A stretch of DNA of 64,000 nucleotides from the IMG/VR virus record IMGVR_UViG_3300023184_005116, positions 38,758-102,757 of that record, one strand, 5' to 3'. Under the pieces are notes generated by a model that was not told where the DNA came from, made no database searches, and worked only from the letters and a program-made list of their open reading frames with translations. Numbering within the stretch: position 1 is the first letter of the stretch; each line of letters begins with the position of its first letter. The stretch comes from a virus. The position numbers and the translations under genes are program-made. This document shows positions 1 through 9,511 of this stretch, piece by piece.

Positions 1-66
1 AGCTATACTAAGACATCGCTTGTATCTCCTGCTTATTCCCAAACTGTAATAACCACTAAGAAATAA
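1..66 (+). CDS. C-terminal end of an upstream gene (partial)
   Basis: Frame 1 is open from the window edge to a TAA at 64-66, giving 21 residues ending in TVITTKK. The stop lies 7 bases before the next start. Too little remains to name a product. Its position directly ahead of large virion-type genes suggests a tail or baseplate gene, which is inference only. Confidence 0.6.
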   Translation, partial: SYTKTSLVSPAYSQTVITTKK

Positions 67-73
67 TTGAAAA

Positions 74-3000
74 TTGGCAAGAAAGATAATTAAACAGACG
101 GCATCGTTTGGAGTACTCAGAGCGAATCCTAGAATATCAGGTAATGTTAAACTTACCATTGATGCTAATAAGGATATCTGGTTAAACTCCATTGACTCTA
201 ATGCCGAGATGTCAAACCAGGCTTATAAGGGATTTAGAATTTCGCCCGAATCTTCTTTTGATAGGGATTTGTATACTTTTTTTAACGAAGGTAAAACGCC
301 TCCTCAGTTTGTTTTTGGATTAGCAGGGGAAGGAGAGCCAGTACAAAACCAGATTAATAATTTAGCAAATTCCTACAACTTTATTTACAGTTCGGGGGTA
401 ACCCCTCTAGTATCTGATAAGTATTCTGAAGATTTTTCTTATCTTGCACCTTTGTGGATGGGAGAGGATATACCTGACTATTTTGTAATATTTAGGGTAA
501 ATGATCCTATAGATTACCCATACCAAGTTCCTGTTACTTCTATATCTAACGGAGCTAGTTATAAAGTTCTAGAAGACCCTAATGTAGACAAAAATGCTAC
601 TGGGTATTTACCATTTATTGTATCGTATAACGCATCCAATTACACAGACGGGAATATCTTTAGCGGAGGAGCTTTAGTCTCGTTTACCGTTGTTCAAGGA
701 AGTGGTACAGTGATTCTTTTAGATCCTTTGTATCATCAAAGTGATGTCGAAAATACTTCTTCTCATTTTTATAATAAGATTTTACCAAAAGCTACTGCAG
801 TATCAACATTTGATCTCACTGAAAAATCAAAAATAGGAAAATATCTAAGAAAAATTAAAACGACTACTGGATACACAGATAGTCTTATTGATGTTAGATT
901 TGAAGAGAATCAATTAACCAATTACAACGGTGTTAATTATACTAGAGGCGTATTTGACAAAAAAGGAGATTTTCTTTTAGATTATTTTGAAACCCCAACT
1001 TCACAAATAGGGTTTGAAGATTATATGACCGATGGTTTTAGAAGAAATGGATTAATTAGCTATAAGCTTCTTAATTTAGAATTTCTTTTTAATGACGGTG
1101 AATCTAAAAATTATACAATAAATAGATATTTTGGTCTATATGTAAATGCTGCAGAAGTATCTTCATTAAAGCTAGACGGAAATGCTTTGTATTACGATGG
1201 CGGCGCATCGGGAAATACCCCAGTACCTCAAAGAAATGATAAAGGATATTATTATCAGGAAGGAGCATATTATCAATACAACGATAATGGAGTAAGGCTA
1301 TTTATAGACCCTATTCAAATAAAAGGGGTAATTCCAACTTCAGATGATGTAAATGAATATGAGCGAACAAAACTTTTCTGGATAAAAGATAAAGTTGGTA
1401 GTTTTTATTCTTTAAAAAAAGACGAAAACTATCTTACTGCAATAGAGATATTACCTACATCTTTATACGGATTACCTGGTACTGAAAATCAATTAGTATT
1501 GCAAAATACTGTTGTTAATCTTTCCAATTTTACTGGATCTGATGTAAACACCAAAAAACAATATTATGGTAAATCAACAGGAGAAAAAGGAAGAGCATAT
1601 TCTGTTATAAAAATAGGGGGACAACTTACAAACACAAGCGAGGATTCATTTGTATTCTATCATCCTTTAGGAACTTATGGAGTACCTGGAGCTAAGTATG
1701 ACATTTTAAGAAGCTCTGATATGTCATCTGTAATTGATGAATGGGGTCCAGGAAGTTATTACTCACAAGACAATGCTTATTATTTTCACCCTTTTGGAAC
1801 TCCTGAACAAATTGCTACTGCAATAGCTGGACTTTTTAATAGCTTTAATTATAATTCTTTTGAAGCTTTTGTCTCTGGTGATGAAGTAGTAATAAGAACA
1901 AGAGCAGCAGGTTCACAAGAAAATACAAAATACTATATAGATTTCTATCAGGACTTTTCATTACTTGTAAGAATGCCTGATTTGAGAAGAGGCACTATTC
2001 TAATTAACGAAAAAGATGCTTGTGATATAAATCAGAAGCAGTCGTTTGTCGGAGGGTCTAACTATTCTACAAATAGAGTTAAGGTTAAGAAGGAGGATGC
2101 TAATAAAATTATAGTAGGCGAAACCTTTATTGAAACAGTTAAAAATACTGCAACTGATTCTTTTAGTGGAATACCCGAATATTCACACAAAAGTTCTTCT
2201 GTAGTTGTTGGGAAATATAGATTCGTAGATGAATATGCTAAGGACCTTGGCGGGGAAATAATAGGATTAAAAGATTTTGAAAATTATGCAACCTTAGAAG
2301 TTGCAAACCATACAGAAAAAATATCAATCGGATCTGTAAATAAAATATCTGCTTTTGATACCTACGATGTACCATTGGGAATATTTTCTTTTTATGGATT
2401 AAGAGAAATCGATATGGATTTCTGGTATAGTAATTATGGATATACCCCTACAGAAGAATACTATAAATATTTAGACGTTCAGCCGGACGGAAATACTAAA
2501 ATAATTCCAAACAGAACTTATTTTGTTTCTTCAGGAAGCGAAATAATATACAATTCTAATAATGTTACGGGACCAGATTTTTTCGTTGGTAATCTTGGTG
2601 TAGAATCCTATACATTAGTTACAGCATCTACTGGTGCAGAGGCTAATGTTTATCCCACTATATTTTCGAGAGGAAACCAGACAGGAACAGTAAATACAAT
2701 AAATTTTGATACTGCATTTTACCCGGATCTTGATGCCTTCCCTGGATTTTATGGAATACAGGATCTTAAATTTTTTAACGAGCAGACAGGATTAGATACT
2801 AAATATTCTAATTTGAATTTTGGTAAACTTTCATCTGAATATGATTATACAAAAGATAACTATAATACGGATTTTGCAATAAATAGTAGAGTAAGTCCTT
2901 ATATAACTAAATGGGTTTATAAAGGAGGAACTGATGTAAGAGGAAATGGATATAGATTAAATAATAATCTTGCATTTAGCCCGCTTAATTTTTCTCCTAG

Positions 3001-5683
3001 CTTTTTTAGAAATTCTCAGGATCCGCAATATTTTACTCACGAGTGGTATCAATTGCAGACACCTCCATATTCTCTTCCTGAGCATAATATACACAAAGAT
3101 AAAAGTTATCTTCATGGGGATTTAAACGAGTCGTCAATAAGTGATGCAAATCCTGCTAATAGAGATTATTTCTTAGATTATTTTTCAGTAGAAGGAGAAG
3201 ATTTATATCCATATTTTTCTAATAGCAGTACTATCTTTAATGTGAATCTAACTGAACGATATTCGGTTTTTGGTTTTAATCAAGGAAGTGGATTATCTGA
3301 AACACTTTTTAGAGGGGCAAAGGTTAAAATAAAAAGAAATTTTACAGACTACACTCAAAATGAATCTGTAAAGTATTTAAGTGATGATAGATTCTACGAA
3401 GATTATAAATTTTCATGCGTCATTGTCCCTGTTTATAATAAAGAATCTATAATACAGGCTCCGATAAAAATAAAAATCTGGGAGAATAGACAATTCAAAA
3501 ACATCACGTTTATACTTGAGGTTTTAATGGATGATATGAGAGCAGCTGACTATGAATTGCCTCTTAATCAACAAGGTATAGATCTTGACTATTTTTTACT
3601 TTATTCGTTAAAGGATAAATTAACAAAACAAACTGCAACTGCCCCTGTAACTTCTTCTTTACCTAGCGGAATTATTGGATTGCCTGCAGTTGGTGACATA
3701 AAACTATCTTCTGCTCTAAACATATCTCCTGTCCCTACTTCATCTGGAGTATATTCAGTAGTTAATGGTGGAACAATTGGACAGGAGGGTGAAATTTATA
3801 TAGTGCCAAACCCAGACTATGAAACGGATTTAAGGGAGGAAGTACATTTTACATATCTTCCTACAACAACTCCCGGAGCTACTAGCTCTACTGGACCTGG
3901 ATCATTTTACGGAGTTATTGGATCAACTGGCGGTGGACCTGCAGGAGCTTACACATTGCCTTTCCCTACTGGTGTTGGACAATCCCTTATAAATTTTACA
4001 AACACTCAAACTAATTACATTTTTGATTTTGGAGATATAGGATTACCTGGACCTCAAATTATACCTTCTTCTGCTAGTTACGGTACTGTAAAAAACATTC
4101 CTATATTTCAAAGAGAAGGCGGAATTGGATATTGGGGAAGTATTTTGGAAAAAATATCTTTTGCTAATCTTTCACTTCTAGTTAATACTGGTCATCCTTA
4201 CATAGAATATAAAACGTTTGTATGGAACGAAACAACACGAACAACTGATGTTTTAGATAATCAATTCACAATAGAGTTTATTAAGCCTTCTGCATTAGAA
4301 CAAAATTCAATTTTAATAACTCAGGAAGATACTGATAAATCTGCTGAACTATCCCTATTTAATATTGGATATACCTTAAATGAAGCACCAGGTGAAACTG
4401 AGCTTTACAGATATAGCGGGGAATACGTTCCTAGCTTTAGAGAGGTATTAAAATTTGAGAATGTAAAATACGATATGCCAGGATGGATACTTCCTGATGA
4501 TTATATTATTACCACTATAGTTGAAAAGGATATTTCGTCTAATGATTATGAAATTGGATCTAATTATTGTATATCCTTATATGGCGAACCTCAAAAAGAA
4601 ATAACTCTATTAAGGGGATTAAATTACAAATTTGATGTTAGCGATCCAAGCAATACTGGATATCAATTATATTTCTCTACTAATAATATTGGGAACAATT
4701 ATCCAAATGATGCAATAACTTATAATTATGGCACCTCTGGTACACCTGGAACTCCTGGAGCTTTAATAACAATAGAAATTACTCAAGATTTTCCTGATAC
4801 TGTCTATTATGTAGCTCAGGGAGGAAAATATATGGGGCAAAAAATTAGAATAATTGATCCTATAGAATATGCTTATTGCAGCTTCGGACCTGATAAAGAC
4901 GATTTCGGATCTGTTAAGAATGTTAATTTTTATAAATATGCTAATGAGTGGATTTTTAGAATAAGTAAAGATTCACCTTATAATCCAGTATATAATTTAA
5001 TTGGAGAAACTCCAGTTGATAAAAGAGATTTATCTCTATTTGAAAGCTCTTGGGATCCTGGATTTTATAGACAATACAGTGGACCAACAGGATACGTTAG
5101 CTTACCTGGTACAAGAAGCATGCAGGAAGTTAAATCATTCTTTGGTAGTAAAATTATGCAAACTCCCGATTTGGTAACAATTCAAAAACAAATAGTTTAT
5201 CCTACATCTCTTTCAAATGTGATTGATCTAAATTATGATAATTATCCAAACTATGAAATTCTTTGGGAAAACACCTTAACTGAGATTAGAGGTGTGATAT
5301 TAATGGACAGAATGCTTAATAGATATTTTCTTGAGGATGGAGCTAAGCAAACTTTCCAACAATTTATTGTTCCTGAATTTGGATTTGGCTCTCTTAGTGA
5401 TATTAATGACGACTTTAATGAGTATATGAAATTAAATGTAATTCCTATATTTCAGTCTAAAAATAATGGATCATATCTTAAAAAAATACCGGTTACAAAC
5501 CCAGCATCTTTAACTACTATAGTTGGAGATTTAGCTGATTACGAAAAAACAATAAATGGATATTATCAATCCCCCGAAATTAGATTCACTAAAGTTAATG
5601 AATTAAGATATGAATTTAAGATAGCAAAAGATCCTTCTTTTAATTATTCTCTTGCTTTCTCTATACAGATTGGAAAAATTTAA
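74..5683 (+). CDS. Very large putative virion structural protein (tail/baseplate region)
   Basis: An 1869-residue protein beginning MARKIIKQTASFG from a TTG codon 7 bases after the preceding stop; the next in-frame ATG is about 45 residues in, so TTG is preferred. No signal peptide, membrane segment or enzymatic motif is visible. The sequence is rich in Asn, Tyr, Ser and Gly with many short beta-type stretches, and has a Thr/Ser/Pro/Gly-rich linker near residues 1255-1300. It lies just ahead of a collagen-repeat fibre gene and other virion-type genes, so a tail, baseplate or fibre-network role is inferred. I do not recognise a family. Confidence 0.6.
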   Translation: MARKIIKQTASFGVLRANPRISGNVKLTIDANKDIWLNSIDSNAEMSNQAYKGFRISPESSFDRDLYTFFNEGKTPPQFVFGLAGEGEPVQNQINNLANSYNFIYSSGVTPLVSDKYSEDFSYLAPLWMGEDIPDYFVIFRVNDPIDYPYQVPVTSISNGASYKVLEDPNVDKNATGYLPFIVSYNASNYTDGNIFSGGALVSFTVVQGSGTVILLDPLYHQSDVENTSSHFYNKILPKATAVSTFDLTEKSKIGKYLRKIKTTTGYTDSLIDVRFEENQLTNYNGVNYTRGVFDKKGDFLLDYFETPTSQIGFEDYMTDGFRRNGLISYKLLNLEFLFNDGESKNYTINRYFGLYVNAAEVSSLKLDGNALYYDGGASGNTPVPQRNDKGYYYQEGAYYQYNDNGVRLFIDPIQIKGVIPTSDDVNEYERTKLFWIKDKVGSFYSLKKDENYLTAIEILPTSLYGLPGTENQLVLQNTVVNLSNFTGSDVNTKKQYYGKSTGEKGRAYSVIKIGGQLTNTSEDSFVFYHPLGTYGVPGAKYDILRSSDMSSVIDEWGPGSYYSQDNAYYFHPFGTPEQIATAIAGLFNSFNYNSFEAFVSGDEVVIRTRAAGSQENTKYYIDFYQDFSLLVRMPDLRRGTILINEKDACDINQKQSFVGGSNYSTNRVKVKKEDANKIIVGETFIETVKNTATDSFSGIPEYSHKSSSVVVGKYRFVDEYAKDLGGEIIGLKDFENYATLEVANHTEKISIGSVNKISAFDTYDVPLGIFSFYGLREIDMDFWYSNYGYTPTEEYYKYLDVQPDGNTKIIPNRTYFVSSGSEIIYNSNNVTGPDFFVGNLGVESYTLVTASTGAEANVYPTIFSRGNQTGTVNTINFDTAFYPDLDAFPGFYGIQDLKFFNEQTGLDTKYSNLNFGKLSSEYDYTKDNYNTDFAINSRVSPYITKWVYKGGTDVRGNGYRLNNNLAFSPLNFSPSFFRNSQDPQYFTHEWYQLQTPPYSLPEHNIHKDKSYLHGDLNESSISDANPANRDYFLDYFSVEGEDLYPYFSNSSTIFNVNLTERYSVFGFNQGSGLSETLFRGAKVKIKRNFTDYTQNESVKYLSDDRFYEDYKFSCVIVPVYNKESIIQAPIKIKIWENRQFKNITFILEVLMDDMRAADYELPLNQQGIDLDYFLLYSLKDKLTKQTATAPVTSSLPSGIIGLPAVGDIKLSSALNISPVPTSSGVYSVVNGGTIGQEGEIYIVPNPDYETDLREEVHFTYLPTTTPGATSSTGPGSFYGVIGSTGGGPAGAYTLPFPTGVGQSLINFTNTQTNYIFDFGDIGLPGPQIIPSSASYGTVKNIPIFQREGGIGYWGSILEKISFANLSLLVNTGHPYIEYKTFVWNETTRTTDVLDNQFTIEFIKPSALEQNSILITQEDTDKSAELSLFNIGYTLNEAPGETELYRYSGEYVPSFREVLKFENVKYDMPGWILPDDYIITTIVEKDISSNDYEIGSNYCISLYGEPQKEITLLRGLNYKFDVSDPSNTGYQLYFSTNNIGNNYPNDAITYNYGTSGTPGTPGALITIEITQDFPDTVYYVAQGGKYMGQKIRIIDPIEYAYCSFGPDKDDFGSVKNVNFYKYANEWIFRISKDSPYNPVYNLIGETPVDKRDLSLFESSWDPGFYRQYSGPTGYVSLPGTRSMQEVKSFFGSKIMQTPDLVTIQKQIVYPTSLSNVIDLNYDNYPNYEILWENTLTEIRGVILMDRMLNRYFLEDGAKQTFQQFIVPEFGFGSLSDINDDFNEYMKLNVIPIFQSKNNGSYLKKIPVTNPASLTTIVGDLADYEKTINGYYQSPEIRFTKVNELRYEFKIAKDPSFNYSLAFSIQIGKI

Positions 5684-5699
5684 GGAAAGGTGAATTTTT

Positions 5700-5707
5700 G
5701 ATATATA
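5700..5707 (+). promoter_or_regulatory. Late-promoter-like element GATATATA
   Basis: GATATATA lies 18 bases before the ATG of the fibre gene, in the 42-base gap after the 1869-residue gene. The same octamer precedes many virion-type genes in this window and resembles the T4 late -10 element TATAAATA read by a gp55-type sigma factor. The role is inferred from recurrence and position. Confidence 0.5.
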
Positions 5708-5725
5708 TTAGAACTATAAGTAGAG

Positions 5726-8506
5726 ATGCCACAGATTAACATATTAAACGTACTCCAAGGAGATAACCAGTCAACTATAGTTGACAAGCTAAATTATAAC
5801 TTCGATCAGATTTTAAGTGCTGGTGGAGGACCTCAAGGTCAACAAGGATTTATTGGTCCAACTGGTCCAATAGGTCCACAAGGACCTCAAGGTGTACAAG
5901 GTATACAAGGACCTTCGGGGACTAAATGGTTTGTACAAGATACCTCTCCTGCTTCTGGAGCAATAACAGGAAGCAGCCCGTGGAATTATCCTGCAATTGG
6001 TGACTATTGGTTAGATCCGGATTCAGCAAATCAAGAGATCTATGTATTTACGGCAACAGGTTGGGTAGACAGCGGATATGGATTAGCAGCGGGAGATATA
6101 TTTCAAAGATTTACCCCTATTTCTCTAAATGGAGGAGCTACAGGAAAAGGTATATTTATAGCAGGAACTGCTTCTGATAATAGCGTTATATTATCAGATG
6201 CTTCTATTGCAGATTATACTCCAGGAGCTAGTGCTATAGGTAATACTAACTATGAAAATTCCAAACTTAAAATTGCTACAGATTTAACAAGACAAAAGCT
6301 TATAAGCTTTGGTAGATCTAATTACGATACAACATCAGAAACTGGATCTGCTAGTAGTTTAAAAAATCCTTCAATTCAATGGACTTCTGTTGCTCCTTCA
6401 GGTACAGGAGATTATGATATTACATTTACTAACCCTGCAGGAAGTATTAATATTTCTTCTAATATGGGTGGTGGATCTGGAGGTATTAATATGTATTCTC
6501 AAGAAGAAATTACCGCAGAATCTGCTACTCAAAATATTCAATTAAAAACTGCTTCAGTTGGTAAAGGTGTTTTTACAGATGTTGCTACTGGTGGTGCTGG
6601 ATTCTTTGAAGTATCAAATTTAGGCGGTAGCACAGTTAATCAAAACTACCCCCATTTCTATAGCGATAGTGTAGGTGCAGGTATCGGTGTAGGTACTGGA
6701 CAATTTAAAAGTACAGGAAATGATGCAAGAAAGCTTTCGGTTTTAGGTAACGTAAGTATATCAAAAACAGTAGGAAAGCATACAGGAACTTTATTTACAG
6801 GGAGTTCTTTACTTCCTGCTAATAATAATAAAGGTAGTTTATACGTAGAAGGATTTGTTGGGATAGGAACTACTGATCCTACTGCATATAACGGTTCAAC
6901 AATACCTCTTAACACTACAGGACCAGCAGAAGCTCAAGGAGCTTTTCCTCAGCTTTGGGTTAGTTCTCCTAACTACGGTCCTGGATTACAAGTTAAAACA
7001 AGACCTTCGTCATCAACGGGAGCACTTTCGCCTCCTAATGTAGCATCTATAGGAAGAACAGTTATTGGGGATGGGGTATTTGATGCTGCTGCAGTTTCTA
7101 GTTCTTTTGATAAAATAAGCGGAACTGGTCCTGATTTTTCTCAGGAACTTTTCTTAAATTCTGGGTATCTATTTGGAGCAAGAGCAGCTTTAATTAGCTA
7201 TCAACAAAAGATTTCAAATTCTTTAAATACAACAGGAAATGCTCCAGTATTTGCAATAACTACTTATAGTCCAACTAGTGTTGGGCCATACTCTCCTGGT
7301 ATAACATCGGGACTAGTTACAACAATACAAGTTAGAAATTCCAATAACCAGTTAGATATAATGTCTAACGGAACTGGAAGTGCTTCACTTAACAATGTTA
7401 ATATTGGAGCTAGAAATAGTTATTTGTTAAACGTAAAAGCAGGAACTACTACTGATCCTGGATATGGTAATATTAAAATAGGAAATAATGCAGGGACAAA
7501 TAATGGAGTCGTTGGTTCATTGCCAGGAAATATTAATTTTTACTCTCCAGGAAGCGATGGACCATACAGAAATCATAGTTTAACTGTTTCAGGAATACAA
7601 ACAATAGGTACTGAGGATCCTTTGTCTAGCTTTTCAGTTTCGAGCAGTTCCACAGGAGCAGGCGTTTCGAATTATACAAACTTAAAGATTCACAGAAATC
7701 TTTATAGTGGAGTCCATTATGCTGCTGGAGGACATCCTGATCCGTTTAGTTATTTTACAGGACCGAAGGTAAATAATTATCCGAACGGAATAGAAATAAC
7801 ATCAGACATAGGAGATGACTCTGGTACTTCCTTTATTAAGGGATTAAACAGGTCTGTTGCTATAGCAGTTTCTGCTAGGAATTTGTTCGAGTCTCGGCCT
7901 ATTCCTTTTGGTAAAGGTACTGCATTAGCTGCTCCTACTAATGGATTCTTTGTCAGCGATACTGGACATAACGTTTCTATTGGTGGATTACCACTATATG
8001 GAGGTGCAGCATTAGATGTTAGTGCATCTCCAGGAGGTAATGCTGTTGCAATAAATACTCAAGGTGATTTATCAGTTGTAGGTAATACTGACATTTTGGG
8101 AAATCTTGGGGTTACAGGAGACGTATCTATTCTTAATGGAGGATTAATTATTCTTAGAAATAGCGTACAGTTTCCACACCCTTTTGTCCCTTTAACTTCT
8201 TCCACTGATTGGTTCTTAAGTCCAACAAACGAGCAAAGTGCTCCTTATGATTGGCCTGCTGTAAATTACGATAGGTATATTACTGTACAAGCAGGTAGCT
8301 CTGGTTCAGGGAATGCTAGATATGAATGCTATGCTGAAAATAATATAGGATCAGGATCCTATTATCTCCCTGAAAGAAGGGTTATGGATGCTTATAGCTC
8401 TGTGTCATTTTTAGTAGCAGCTGGATGTAGATTTAGGGTTGTAATAGCAAATACAAGTGGTTTTCAATCGTATATAAGTATTATATCTAAAAAATTCGGT
8501 AGATAA
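5726..8506 (+). CDS. Tail fibre-like protein with collagen-type repeats
   Basis: A 926-residue protein. The N-terminus (MPQINILNVLQGDNQST) is followed at about residues 34-65 by Gly-X-Y collagen-like repeats (GPQGQQGFIGPTGPIG and onward), a common trimerisation element of phage fibres. The rest is Gly/Ser/Asn-rich and low in charge, as in beta-helical fibre shafts. The C-terminal 110 residues (after about 815) look like a compact receptor-binding or knob domain. It probably forms a host-contacting fibre. It is preceded by a late-promoter-like element and its stop overlaps the next start. The fibre assignment is good; receptor and attachment point are unknown. Confidence 0.7.
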   Translation: MPQINILNVLQGDNQSTIVDKLNYNFDQILSAGGGPQGQQGFIGPTGPIGPQGPQGVQGIQGPSGTKWFVQDTSPASGAITGSSPWNYPAIGDYWLDPDSANQEIYVFTATGWVDSGYGLAAGDIFQRFTPISLNGGATGKGIFIAGTASDNSVILSDASIADYTPGASAIGNTNYENSKLKIATDLTRQKLISFGRSNYDTTSETGSASSLKNPSIQWTSVAPSGTGDYDITFTNPAGSINISSNMGGGSGGINMYSQEEITAESATQNIQLKTASVGKGVFTDVATGGAGFFEVSNLGGSTVNQNYPHFYSDSVGAGIGVGTGQFKSTGNDARKLSVLGNVSISKTVGKHTGTLFTGSSLLPANNNKGSLYVEGFVGIGTTDPTAYNGSTIPLNTTGPAEAQGAFPQLWVSSPNYGPGLQVKTRPSSSTGALSPPNVASIGRTVIGDGVFDAAAVSSSFDKISGTGPDFSQELFLNSGYLFGARAALISYQQKISNSLNTTGNAPVFAITTYSPTSVGPYSPGITSGLVTTIQVRNSNNQLDIMSNGTGSASLNNVNIGARNSYLLNVKAGTTTDPGYGNIKIGNNAGTNNGVVGSLPGNINFYSPGSDGPYRNHSLTVSGIQTIGTEDPLSSFSVSSSSTGAGVSNYTNLKIHRNLYSGVHYAAGGHPDPFSYFTGPKVNNYPNGIEITSDIGDDSGTSFIKGLNRSVAIAVSARNLFESRPIPFGKGTALAAPTNGFFVSDTGHNVSIGGLPLYGGAALDVSASPGGNAVAINTQGDLSVVGNTDILGNLGVTGDVSILNGGLIILRNSVQFPHPFVPLTSSTDWFLSPTNEQSAPYDWPAVNYDRYITVQAGSSGSGNARYECYAENNIGSGSYYLPERRVMDAYSSVSFLVAAGCRFRVVIANTSGFQSYISIISKKFGR

Positions 8507-8712
8507 TGACTAAAGAATGGTTTATACAAAAATATGGGGAAACCCACGATAATCTTTCTAGATTAGAAAAAGAAATAGAAGGGCATCAAAATAATAAAGA
8601 TCTTATCTCTAATGATCCTGTAATATTGGAAAATTTAAAAAAAGAGACTCTATTAGAAATACAAAAATTAAATAATCTTCGAGAATATGAACGAAAAATT
8701 TTCAATTACTAA
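8506..8712 (+). CDS. Small hypothetical helical protein
   Basis: A 68-residue charged protein (MTKEWFIQKYGETHDN) predicted to be almost entirely helical, with Leu/Ile spacing suggestive of a coiled coil. It starts on the last base of the fibre gene stop and overlaps the following membrane protein by 26 bases, so all three are translationally coupled. Function unknown; a fibre accessory or lysis-associated role would be a guess. Confidence 0.5.
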   Translation: MTKEWFIQKYGETHDNLSRLEKEIEGHQNNKDLISNDPVILENLKKETLLEIQKLNNLREYERKIFNY

Positions 8713-9484
8713 TATCCTAAAAAGAAAGGATATTCTCCTTCTTGTTGTAGTTGGTATACTTTGCATGTTGCTATTTAGACAGTGCTCTAGCACGTCAAAT
8801 CTTCAAGCCCAATTAGAGATACAGAATCTTAATTTGGATGCTTTAAATGACACTGTACGAGTTCAAAAGAACAAGGCTGGTGAGGACATGTTTGTTAAAA
8901 AGACATTACTTGCAGATAAAGAAAGTCTAGAGAAATTAAATTCAGATTTAGCTGTTGAATTGAAAAAAGTAAAAGGGCAAGTAATTGCTTTACAAAAAGT
9001 TAAAGCAGAAACTAAAACCGAAATTCAATATGTGCCTACATATGTTACTAAATACAACGACGGGAAATATAGTTTAGATTGGAAATTAGACACAACATAT
9101 TCGGAAGGAAATTATAGAAAGCTTTCTGCTAATAGCTATTTTGAGATTGATACATTAACGCATATTATAAAACCTGGTAAAACTAAAATAGGAGAAGACG
9201 TTTTAGGATTTTCGTTTGTTACCGGACTTAGGGAAAAAGATAATGCACTAGAGATCTTTGTAACTCCAAAATATCCTGGTATGACTATTACTAGCATGGA
9301 AGGAGCAATAATTGATCCTCAAAAATCAGATGTGTTAAAGAAAATGTTTCCTCAGAAAAAATGGTCAATTGGTCCTTTTGTAGGAGTGGGAATTGGAGCG
9401 GGAGTTAACTTTATAGGAAAGCCTATAGCTGGACCTGTATTTGTATTAGGGCTTGGTATTCAATATTCCATAATTAAATTCTAA
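8687..9484 (+). CDS. Membrane-anchored coiled-coil protein
   Basis: 265 residues. A basic N-terminus is followed by one transmembrane segment at about 17-33 (ILLLVVVGILCMLLF), then a coiled-coil region at about 37-105, a beta-type middle, and a Gly-rich hydrophobic C-terminus at about 230-262 (GPFVGVGIGAGVNFIG). The N-in single-pass layout with a periplasmic coiled coil resembles inner-membrane spanin-like proteins, but no family is recognised and no o-spanin partner is seen. A lysis role is only one possibility; envelope attachment is another. Confidence 0.5.
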   Translation: MNEKFSITNILKRKDILLLVVVGILCMLLFRQCSSTSNLQAQLEIQNLNLDALNDTVRVQKNKAGEDMFVKKTLLADKESLEKLNSDLAVELKKVKGQVIALQKVKAETKTEIQYVPTYVTKYNDGKYSLDWKLDTTYSEGNYRKLSANSYFEIDTLTHIIKPGKTKIGEDVLGFSFVTGLREKDNALEIFVTPKYPGMTITSMEGAIIDPQKSDVLKKMFPQKKWSIGPFVGVGIGAGVNFIGKPIAGPVFVLGLGIQYSIIKF

Positions 9485-9498
9485 GGAGAAATTAAAAG

Positions 9499-9508
9499 GA
9501 ATATATAA
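9499..9508 (+). promoter_or_regulatory. Late-promoter-like element, variant GAATATATAA
   Basis: GAATATATAA lies in the short gap before the ATG at 9512. It differs from the recurrent GATATATA by one inserted A. The same variant is found on the minus strand ahead of the gene ending at 57992. Its 3 bases of spacing to the ATG would give a very short or no leader. Confidence 0.35.
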
Positions 9509-9511
9509 CTC